From a bacterium (lineage in GTDB: Bacteria > Patescibacteriota > Patescibacteriia > 2-12-FULL-60-25), in the NCBI GenBank assembly GCA_024654265.1, contig JANLIO010000020.1:1-5731 (forward strand): a DNA stretch of 5,731 nt, read 5' to 3'. The translations under genes were made by a program, and so were the position numbers. How positions within the stretch are numbered: the stretch's first letter is position 1; each line of letters opens with the position of its first letter. Of the stretch, positions 1 to 4,139 are shown one piece after another. Below the pieces are notes generated by a model. It worked only from the letters and a program-made list of their open reading frames with translations. It did not search any database and had not been told where the DNA came from.

Positions 1-1
1 T

Positions 2-1090
2 GGAAATCTTGGCGCAGGGTCATCAACGGAAGTTGAGGTCGTCGGCTCATTTTCAACAAACATAAGTGGAGATATTTTGGTGAATGCGGAGACAGGGCGT
101 AAAAATGTATCAGACCTTTTTTTGCCGGCTGAAAAAAGCGAAGCAACGACAACGGTTCTTGCGGGTGATCTCTCGCTTCGACTTGTCGCAAATGGTGAGG
201 ACACAGAGTTGAAGACAGCATATGGAAGTTTGCTTCGTTTTGCGGTTCGTTACGAAAATACGTCAACCGAAGATTTAGACGATGTGACGCTTCGATTGAT
301 TTTGGAACCGGAAGATACAAAATGTTCTGGTTTGTGTACCGTGGACTGGAAGACATATTCGGACACGGCGACCGGAACACCGAGGGCAAATGTCGTTCAG
401 TGGGATGGTGATGACGTAGCGGGGCTATCACGTTTAATTCCGCGCGAAGAAGGCGGGATCGATATTTCAGTAGATGCTCTTCCTGTTGATGACGGCGTGA
501 GCGGTTTAGCGTTTCGTGCGTATTTAGAAGCGCATGTTGGAAAGATCGGAAACACAGTCGTGAATCGTGTTGTGAAATCATCGCCAATCCGAATACGGTA
601 TGTTTCTGACGCATCATTCTTGTCTGAGGCGCGATATTTTTTGGATGAAGGTGCGCCAGTCGGAAGTGGCCCATTGCCACCTATCGTGAATGAAAAGACA
701 ACGTATCGAATTGAATGGGTTATCTCCAAGTCGTTCCATGATTTAACAGATCTTAAAATTCACGCGCCTCTATCCAAGATCGGAGCATGGGCGGGAGACA
801 CGAATGTAAACGCCGGTGTTCTTCAATACGATGACACGACACGTGAGGTGACGTGGTCATTGAATCGAATGCCGGAAGATGTTTCAGAAGTACGTGCAAC
901 ATTTGATGTGACGATTACACCGTCTTCTGCAGACGTGAATCGATTCGCAAAAATTCTTGGAGAAGCGCGATTTGAGGCAAAAGATACAACGTCGGATTAT
1001 TCGATTATTCAAATTCAGCCCGAGATTACATCGGATTTGCATAATGATGATTACGCGGATGGGAAGGGAGTTGTTCGAGATCAGGAATAA
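2..1090 (+). CDS. C-terminal part of a large beta-sandwich, probably surface-exposed protein (5' end outside window)
   Basis: The reading frame is open from the first bases of the window to the TAA at 1088-1090, so 362 residues are the C-terminal part of a longer protein. The TTG at 77 is not a convincing start, because the frame continues upstream without a stop. The sequence is rich in Thr, Ser, Asp and Val in alternating beta-strand patterns. Two blocks resemble the DUF11/cell-surface repeat style: residues about 55-105 (LRFAVRYENTS, then DLDDVTLRLILEP) and about 235-285 (YRIEWVISKSFHDLTDL, then a W-rich strand). The only cysteines are 108 and 112, a close pair. No membrane segment, LPXTG-type motif or catalytic motif is visible in the part present; the tail is acidic (HNDDYADGKGVVRDQE). 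The N-terminus, where a signal peptide would lie, is missing. A role in the envelope or adhesion is inference. The gene converges on a minus-strand RNA gene whose terminator T-tract overlaps this stop codon. Confidence 0.8.
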   Translation, partial: GNLGAGSSTEVEVVGSFSTNISGDILVNAETGRKNVSDLFLPAEKSEATTTVLAGDLSLRLVANGEDTELKTAYGSLLRFAVRYENTSTEDLDDVTLRLILEPEDTKCSGLCTVDWKTYSDTATGTPRANVVQWDGDDVAGLSRLIPREEGGIDISVDALPVDDGVSGLAFRAYLEAHVGKIGNTVVNRVVKSSPIRIRYVSDASFLSEARYFLDEGAPVGSGPLPPIVNEKTTYRIEWVISKSFHDLTDLKIHAPLSKIGAWAGDTNVNAGVLQYDDTTREVTWSLNRMPEDVSEVRATFDVTITPSSADVNRFAKILGEARFEAKDTTSDYSIIQIQPEITSDLHNDDYADGKGVVRDQE

Positions 1091-1129
1091 AAAAAAGACC
1101 GTGTCGAGATGTGAATCATCGACACGGTC
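1089..1129 (-). terminator. Intrinsic terminator of candidate RNA gene 1
   Basis: A perfect 11-bp inverted repeat, GACCGTGTCGA at 1097-1107 and its complement at 1119-1129, encloses an 11-base loop. On the minus strand it is followed at once by eight T (plus-strand A run 1089-1096). On the plus strand no T run follows it, so it works for minus-strand transcripts. The T-tract shares two bases with the stop codon of the convergent plus-strand gene. Confidence 0.85.
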
Positions 1130-1230
1130 GGAGAAGCGTCGGTCGCACCATGAGACCATCTCTCACTTCCACCGGCCTCGAGGGGGATCGAAGCCGGTTT
1201 CTGAGATGAAAGACACATAGCGCGACCGAC
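1089..1230 (-). ncRNA. Candidate small structured RNA gene 1 (rod-like, about 140 nt, unknown family)
   Basis: On the minus strand the predicted start G at 1230 is the first base of a 15-bp helix: 1230-1216 pairs with 1152-1138. It is continuous except for two G-U pairs that would be C-A mismatches on the plus strand. After a 7x4 internal loop, 1208-1203 pairs with 1162-1157 (CATCTC/GAGATG). After a purine-rich asymmetric loop (AGAA opposite GGAAGTGA), an 11-bp helix (1198-1188 with 1181-1171, one G-U) ends in a six-base loop, UCCCCC. An 8-nt linker (GCUUCUCC, 1137-1130) leads to an intrinsic terminator. A promoter lies at the right distance upstream. No sensible open frame occupies the strand. 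The fold does not show the SRP RNA apical motif, the tmRNA or RNase P core motifs, or tRNA features, and it is short for 6S RNA. The family is therefore unknown. A regulatory RNA is the best guess. Confidence 0.72.
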
Positions 1231-1237
1231 AGGACTT

Positions 1238-1266
1238 ATCGTCACGGAAAATGAATAGTTTGTCAA
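1238..1266 (-). promoter_or_regulatory. Promoter of candidate RNA gene 1
   Basis: On the minus strand a perfect -35 box TTGACA (1266-1261) is followed by a 17-bp spacer and a weak -10 hexamer GACGAT (1243-1238), which keeps the conserved A at position 2 and T at position 6. Seven bases further lies G1230, the first base of the RNA's closing helix. The match between predicted start and helix edge supports both calls. The promoter sits just after the tRNA-Arg terminator, so the RNA is an independent unit. Confidence 0.65.
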
Positions 1267-1279
1267 GAGTATGTAAATC

Positions 1280-1307
1280 AAAAAGCCCTCGTTTAAGAGG
1301 ACTTTTT
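1280..1307 (-). terminator. Intrinsic terminator of the tRNA-Arg gene
   Basis: On the minus strand the sequence reads AAAAAGTCCTC, a six-base loop, then GAGGGCTTTTT, just downstream of the encoded CCA. The single non-Watson-Crick position is a G-U pair on the minus strand but a C-A mismatch on the plus strand, which fits termination of the minus-strand tRNA. The A run on one side and T run on the other lengthen the stem. Confidence 0.75.
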
Positions 1308-1310
1308 GTA

Positions 1311-1387
1311 TGGTGCGTCCCGAGGGGCTCGAACCCCCGACCTCGTGGTTCGAAGCCACGCGCTCTATCCAGCTGAGCTAGGGACGC
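1311..1387 (-). tRNA. tRNA-Arg, anticodon TCG, with encoded CCA
   Basis: Read on the minus strand, the cloverleaf is complete. The acceptor GCGTCCC (1387-1381) pairs with GGGACGC (1321-1315). The D arm is GCTC/GAGC with AGCTGGATA in its loop. The anticodon stem CGTGG/CCACG holds loop CTTCGAA with anticodon TCG (1353-1351), which reads CGA and, with wobble, other CGN arginine codons. The T arm is GGGGG/CCCTC with one G-U and loop TTCGAGC. Discriminator A (1314) is followed by a genomic CCA (1313-1311). The gene has its own promoter just beyond the rnc stop codon and its own terminator 3 bases after the CCA. Confidence 0.97.
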
Positions 1388-1397
1388 AAGAGGCCAA

Positions 1398-1426
1398 AAA
1401 ATAACACATTTTTAAGCCTTCGTCAA
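1398..1426 (-). promoter_or_regulatory. Promoter of tRNA-Arg
   Basis: On the minus strand TTGACG (1426-1421), a 17-bp spacer and TATTTT (1403-1398) form a good vegetative-type promoter. The predicted start near 1391 leaves a leader of about four bases before the mature tRNA 5' end at 1387. The -35 box begins only a few bases after the rnc stop codon, so the tRNA does not depend on read-through from rnc. Confidence 0.65.
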
Positions 1427-1431
1427 TCACA

Positions 1432-2136
1432 TTACCACTTTTTTGCTTTTATTCCTGCTTCGGCTGCGGAAATTTGCGCCTCTTGTTTTGAGGTTCCTTT
1501 GCCAACGGCGATCATTTCCTTCTCTAAATAGACACCAACGGTAAATTCCTTTTGATGGTCCGGTCCGGATTCTTCGAGAACTTTATATGATGGTGTGACA
1601 CCTAATTTTTCCTGGGCTGTTTCTTGGAATTTACTTTTTGGATCAATATAGAGTTTGTCTTTCAAAATAATATCTAAGCGAGACAAGATGTATGCATCGA
1701 TAAATTTTTTCGCCGCTTTTGTTCTTCCGTCAAGATAAATCGCACCGATCAAAGCTTCCATCGCATTTGCCAGAATGTACATTCGCGCTTTTGATTTTTC
1801 ATCTCTTGCTTCTCCTTTTGAGAGGAGGAGAAACTCTTCAAACCCTAATTCATCTCCAATATCAGCAAGCGTTTTTGCATTTACGAGAGCACTTCGCCAT
1901 GCTGTGAGTTCTCCTTCTGGATTGTTGTAATGTGTGTATAAATGTTCCGTGACAATGATTTCAAGCACAGCATCACCCAAGAACTCGAGCCGTTCATTGT
2001 GCGCTGAATTAAAATCAGCGTGCTCATTCAGATACGACCGATGCGTCATAGCCTGGATGAGGAGAGACTGATCTTTAAATGTGTAGTTCAGTCTTTTTTC
2101 AAGTGGTGTAATGTCTTGTAGGATATTTGAGGTCAT
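1432..2136 (-). CDS. rnc: Ribonuclease III
   Basis: Endoribonuclease that cuts double-stranded RNA, mainly the stems of rRNA precursors and some mRNA leaders; it acts as a dimer in the cytoplasm. The length (234 residues) is normal for the family. The nuclease domain covers about residues 8-150. It carries the signature HNERLEFLGDAVLE at 46-59, giving metal-site residues E48, E51 and D55. The second metal-site block is ANAMEALIGAIYLD at 123-136, with E127 conserved but asparagine (N124) where E. coli has aspartate D114. The double-stranded RNA-binding domain fills about residues 165-234 (DPKSKFQE, GPDHQKEF, GKGTSKQEAQ). The ATG at 2136 gives the usual N-terminus; only a distant weak GAGG precedes it. 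The gene lies 81 bases after nusB on the same strand, with a hairpin in the gap, and the bL32-nusB-rnc order suggests a ribosome-production operon. Confidence 0.97.
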   Translation of the reverse strand: MTSNILQDITPLEKRLNYTFKDQSLLIQAMTHRSYLNEHADFNSAHNERLEFLGDAVLEIIVTEHLYTHYNNPEGELTAWRSALVNAKTLADIGDELGFEEFLLLSKGEARDEKSKARMYILANAMEALIGAIYLDGRTKAAKKFIDAYILSRLDIILKDKLYIDPKSKFQETAQEKLGVTPSYKVLEESGPDHQKEFTVGVYLEKEMIAVGKGTSKQEAQISAAEAGIKAKKW

Positions 2137-2151
2137 ACATTTGACGTGTAC

Positions 2152-2209
2152 CTCGCATCTCGCATCTCGAAAAAAGAAATTTCGAGATCGGAGCTACGGA
2201 TTACGGGTT
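2152..2209. repeat. Duplicated heptamers in the nusB-rnc spacer
   Basis: CTCGCAT occurs twice head to tail (2152-2165) and is followed by a partial third copy (CTCGAAA). Further along, TACGGAT and TACGGGT stand in tandem (2195-2208), followed by TA. The two sets flank a 9-bp inverted repeat. The spacer is therefore built of short seven-base duplications rather than of random sequence. Confidence 0.6.
2164..2188 (-). other. Hairpin in the rnc leader (possible RNA-processing site)
   Basis: A perfect 9-bp inverted repeat (ATCTCGAAA at 2164-2172, complement at 2180-2188) with a 7-base loop lies between nusB and rnc. No T run follows it in the minus direction, so it is not a standard terminator. 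Copies of CTCG on the duplicated side allow alternative pairings. In E. coli, RNase III cuts a hairpin in its own leader; a similar role here is inference, and the stem is short for that enzyme. Confidence 0.5.
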
Positions 2210-2217
2210 ATGATTTT

Positions 2218-2706
2218 TTAAGCTTTTTTTTCTGGTTTTTCGCTAACAATCCCTTTTTCTTCTTTTGGTTTATCGGCTTCCTTCACAACGCCTTTTTCGA
2301 TTTGTGAGCGATACACAGCACCGAGAACACCATTCACGAATTTACCGGATGATTCGCCTCCGAATGTTTTTGCGACTTCGATAGCCTCGTTAATTGCAAC
2401 TTTTGAAGGGATGTCTGTATTCCACATGAGTTCAAATACTCCCATGCGAAGAACGTTCCGATCAACAGTTGTTATTTTATCCAAGGGCCAATCTGGTGCA
2501 AATACGGTAATAATTTTATCAATGTCTTTGCGATGTTCAAGAATTCCATTTACGATTATTCGATAAAAATCTTTTTCCTCAAGTTGAGGGGCGATCTCAA
2601 TAAGATTTCGTTCTAGGATTTCCAATGGATCGTGTTTGCCATCAAAAAAATCCCACTCATAGAGTGTTTGGAGGGCAAGTGTGCGTGCGAGATGACGCTG
2701 TGACAT
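2218..2706 (-). CDS. nusB: Transcription antitermination factor NusB
   Basis: NusB binds boxA RNA together with ribosomal protein S10 and helps RNA polymerase resist termination in rRNA operons. The protein has 162 residues. The N-terminal basic segment SQRHLARTLALQTLY (2-16) is the typical RNA-contact region. The second half has the family pattern RNVLRMGVFELMW (83-95), then INEAIEVAKTF (105-115) and GKFVNGVLGAV (121-131). A charged Lys/Glu tail of about 25 residues (138-162) goes beyond the usual fold and is probably disordered. The ATG at 2706 is preceded by no Shine-Dalgarno sequence. The gap to the bL32 stop is 33 bases with no visible terminator, so co-transcription with bL32 is likely, and rnc follows 81 bases later. 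Confidence 0.96.
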   Translation of the reverse strand: MSQRHLARTLALQTLYEWDFFDGKHDPLEILERNLIEIAPQLEEKDFYRIIVNGILEHRKDIDKIITVFAPDWPLDKITTVDRNVLRMGVFELMWNTDIPSKVAINEAIEVAKTFGGESSGKFVNGVLGAVYRSQIEKGVVKEADKPKEEKGIVSEKPEKKA

Positions 2707-2739
2707 AAGGTGCGAAAAGGGCGTTTAGATTGGAGCGAA

Positions 2740-2991
2740 TTATGCGTGATTGTGACCAGTATGATCTTTCTTCGCGGGTTTTACTTTGCTTTTTGTAAGC
2801 TTGTTAAGCAGGCGACTTCCACCCTTAATATGGATCGGATTCCCGTTATATTCTGTTGCACCAGGTGCAGCTTGGTGCGGTCGGTGAAGAACGCCGGCTT
2901 TGTCTTTTGTGATCATTTGCGCCTTAAGTGCCAAGTGAGACGCGCCACGGCCTTTACTGGAAGATGTCCGTCGTTGTGTAGGTGTTGCCAT
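2740..2991 (-). CDS. rpmF: Ribosomal protein bL32, cysteine-free form with extended C-terminus
   Basis: A component of the large ribosomal subunit. The N-terminus ATPTQRRTSSSKGR followed by SHLALKA (residues 2-24) is the hallmark of bL32. The region LHRPHQAAPGATEYNG (about 35-50) corresponds to the part that in many bL32 proteins forms a four-cysteine zinc ribbon, but no cysteine is present, so no zinc is expected. At 83 residues it is longer than the usual 55-65; the extra part is a basic tail ending DHTGHNHA. An ATG six codons upstream (3009) is in frame, but the start at 2991 gives the family N-terminus. No Shine-Dalgarno sequence precedes it. A TATAAA box ends about 9 bases before the ATG, which suggests a leaderless or nearly leaderless mRNA. 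It is the first gene of the bL32-nusB-rnc set. The bL32 assignment rests mainly on the N-terminus. Confidence 0.85.
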   Translation of the reverse strand: MATPTQRRTSSSKGRGASHLALKAQMITKDKAGVLHRPHQAAPGATEYNGNPIHIKGGSRLLNKLTKSKVKPAKKDHTGHNHA

Positions 2992-3000
2992 AGGATAGTG

Positions 3001-3029
3001 TTTATACACACAAAGATACGTGAAAAGTC
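3001..3029 (-). promoter_or_regulatory. Putative promoter of the rpmF-nusB-rnc operon
   Basis: On the minus strand TATAAA (3006-3001) is a good -10 box. The base 17 bp further upstream starts only a weak -35 candidate, GACTTT. Transcription would begin about 1-3 bases before the bL32 ATG at 2991. The region is back to back with the ndk promoter, about 65 bp away. Confidence 0.45.
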
Positions 3030-3069
3030 GTTATTTGGCAAGATATTTTCTCAAAAGAGCAATTTCCCG

Positions 3070-3098
3070 TTGTCTTTTTCATATTCACATGATAACAT
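3070..3098 (+). promoter_or_regulatory. Putative promoter of ndk
   Basis: TTGTCT (3070-3075), a 17-bp spacer and TAACAT (3093-3098) with a TG extension just upstream (3090-3091) form a plausible promoter. The predicted start near 3105 leaves only about six bases before the ndk ATG at 3111, too short to hold a Shine-Dalgarno sequence; none is seen. Confidence 0.5.
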
Positions 3099-3110
3099 CG
3101 CGTCAATTCT

Positions 3111-3710
3111 ATGAAATATACCAATCTTGAAAAAACACTTATTTTGATCAAACCGGACGGAGTTCAGCGTGGTTTAATCGGTGAAATTGTTGGGCGATTA
3201 GAGCGAGCTGGGTTAAAAATGACAGCTTTAAAGATGGTTCACGCATCTCGTGAGGATGTGGACCGACATTATGCCCTTACTGAGGAATGGATGAAGGGCG
3301 TTTTTGAAAAAGCAAAAGCAAAATATGAAGCTGAAGGTCAGCCGTTTGATTATGCGGACCACATTGCTTACGGAACAGAAATTAAAAATGGATTAATTAA
3401 TTTCTTGAAGTCAGCGCCAATTATCGCCATGGTTGTTGAAGGGGAGAAGTGCGTTTCATTGGTACGTAAGCTTGTTGGCGCAACAGAACCAGCATCGTCT
3501 GCTCCGGGAACAATTCGTGGAGATCTTTCGCACGACACGTACGCACTTTCAAACGCTCAGAATCGGCCAATTCGTAACCTGATTCATGCCTCTGGAACAG
3601 TGGAAGAAGCAGAAAATGAAATAAAGATTTGGTTTACAGATACTGAATTGTATAAATACGAGCATGTGAACGATCGTGTCCAATACGATCCAACGTGGTT
3701 TCTTTCGTAA
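3111..3710 (+). CDS. ndk: Nucleoside diphosphate kinase, long form
   Basis: Moves the terminal phosphate from one nucleoside triphosphate (usually ATP) to nucleoside diphosphates through a phosphohistidine. The N-terminal strand TLILIKPDGVQRG (9-21), the block GATEPASSAPGTIRGDL (123-139) and the active-site segment RNLIHASGTVEEAE (155-168) are all clear, with catalytic His159 followed by ASG where many family members have GSD. At 199 residues it is well above the usual 135-155. The extra length is an insertion of about 25-30 residues after residue 60 (EEWMKGVFEKAKAKYEAEG, and onward to about 90) in place of the short loop before the conserved SAPIIAMVVEGE strand, plus a longer C-terminus ending DPTWFLS. 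ATG at 3111 begins just before the first beta strand and has no Shine-Dalgarno sequence. A terminator follows 8 bases after the stop, so the gene is probably transcribed alone. Confidence 0.96.
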   Translation: MKYTNLEKTLILIKPDGVQRGLIGEIVGRLERAGLKMTALKMVHASREDVDRHYALTEEWMKGVFEKAKAKYEAEGQPFDYADHIAYGTEIKNGLINFLKSAPIIAMVVEGEKCVSLVRKLVGATEPASSAPGTIRGDLSHDTYALSNAQNRPIRNLIHASGTVEEAENEIKIWFTDTELYKYEHVNDRVQYDPTWFLS

Positions 3711-3717
3711 GAACATC

Positions 3718-3743
3718 AAAAACGAGCTTCCTGCTCGTTTTTT
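3718..3743 (+). terminator. Intrinsic terminator of ndk
   Basis: The stem AAAACGAGC/GCTCGTTTT with loop TTCCT is followed by a T run, 8 bases after the ndk stop codon. The A run on the left also pairs with the T run, so the hairpin could work in both directions, but there is no minus-strand gene that needs it. Confidence 0.88.
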
Positions 3744-3760
3744 GATTTTATGAATCTTGC

Positions 3761-3789
3761 TTGACGCGTTGATTTTTGGACGGCACAAT
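3761..3789 (+). promoter_or_regulatory. Promoter of candidate RNA gene 2
   Basis: TTGACG (3761-3766), a spacer of exactly 17 bp, and CACAAT (3784-3789, four of six matches including the key A and T). The predicted start at about 3796 falls one base before the long closing helix of the RNA that follows. It lies between the ndk terminator and the RNA, so it cannot serve ndk. Confidence 0.62.
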
Positions 3790-3795
3790 GAAATG

Positions 3796-4028
3796 GAGTC
3801 CGGTGTAATCGGAATGAGATTTCGGCCAAATGAGGATTTTGGGAAACCGGTCCCCTGTTGTTCCTTGGAGCAACATGATCGTCCCGCAGCATTGTCAGTC
3901 GCGAATTGTCGGATAGATGGTTTTTACTGTCTCGCTCGCAAATCACGACGGAGTCTGCACGAATATCGTGCGGATACAGCTCACCTGCCACAAGATCCGA
4001 GATCTCACCGATTCCACCGGACTTTTTT
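3796..4028 (+). ncRNA. Candidate structured RNA gene 2 (about 230 nt, unknown family)
   Basis: The ends of this stretch pair into a long helix: 3797-3805 (AGTCCGGTG) with 4015-4023, one U/C mismatch, 3807-3812 (AATCGG) with 4008-4013, a two-base AA bulge, then 11 bp of 3815-3825 with 3997-4007 including a G-U valid only on the plus strand. That is about 26 bp. Six T (4023-4028) directly follow the 3' strand. Inside are local hairpins: CCAAA/TTTGG with loop TGAGGAT (3826-3842), TGTTGTTC/GAGCAACA with loop CTTG, and GCACGA/TCGTGC with a 3-base loop. A promoter is placed one base upstream. I see no tmRNA, RNase P or SRP core motif, and it is too branched for typical 6S RNA. It could be a regulatory or housekeeping RNA of an undescribed family, or less likely a small inverted-repeat element. 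This and its flanks account for the 429-base gap between ndk and the next gene. Confidence 0.65.
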
Positions 4029-4079
4029 GTTTGATAAAAAAGAGCAGATCCATTTTGCAGGCGCAACTTTAACCAAGGC

Positions 4080-4108
4080 TTGATTTAATCCCCATTTTCT
4101 GTTTTTAT
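4080..4108 (+). promoter_or_regulatory. Putative promoter of the CDP-alcohol phosphatidyltransferase gene
   Basis: TTGATT (4080-4085), 17 bp, then TTTTAT (4103-4108); a slightly later TATAT is an alternative -10. A start near 4115 would give a leader of about 25 bases containing the Shine-Dalgarno sequence at 4127. The match is moderate, and read-through from the RNA gene upstream is the alternative. Confidence 0.4.
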
Positions 4109-4126
4109 ATCTCGGCACCTACAAAG

Positions 4127-4133
4127 AAAGGAG
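4127..4133 (+). promoter_or_regulatory. Shine-Dalgarno sequence deciding a TTG start
   Basis: AAAGGAG ends six bases before the TTG at 4140. It is the only strong ribosome binding site in the window. It supports TTG as the true start, since the first in-frame ATG lies far inside the protein, within the membrane-embedded part. Confidence 0.8.
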
Positions 4134-4139
4134 AACAAA

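Noticed and set aside
77..79. TTG as the start of the first gene
   Set aside because: The frame is open upstream to the window edge and the upstream residues continue the same composition, so the gene is cut by the window.
1138..1230. A second tRNA on the minus strand, because TTCGATCCCC looks like a T arm
   Set aside because: The bases form an 11-bp helix with a six-base loop, and there is no acceptor, D or anticodon arm.
957..1359. Open frames on both strands over the RNA 1 and tRNA block
   Set aside because: They overlap a certain tRNA, a terminator and the end of the plus-strand gene in another frame, and show no family pattern.
2710..3114. 134-residue plus-strand open frame opposite bL32
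   Set aside because: It is the antisense of the ribosomal protein gene, is rich in Cys and Phe with no motif, and has no start signal.
3796..4028. Small inverted-repeat transposable element (MITE) instead of an RNA gene
   Set aside because: The 26-bp ends could be terminal repeats, but no target-site duplication is visible on the flanks, and the promoter and T-tract are placed exactly for an RNA. Multiple genomic copies would reopen this.
3716..4066. 116-residue minus-strand open frame across RNA gene 2, with protein-like stretches such as GGIGEISDLVAGEL
   Set aside because: It begins at a TTG without a ribosome binding site, runs through the promoter of RNA 2 and into the ndk terminator, and its two ends encode the arms of the inverted repeat. 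A helix with a plus-strand G-U pair, plus promoter and U-tract, explains the region better. Protein homologues would revive it.
3757..4083. 108-residue plus-strand open frame over the same region
   Set aside because: It starts before the predicted transcription start, has no ribosome binding site and no recognisable motif, and passes through the U-tract. It is most likely a by-product of the RNA gene.
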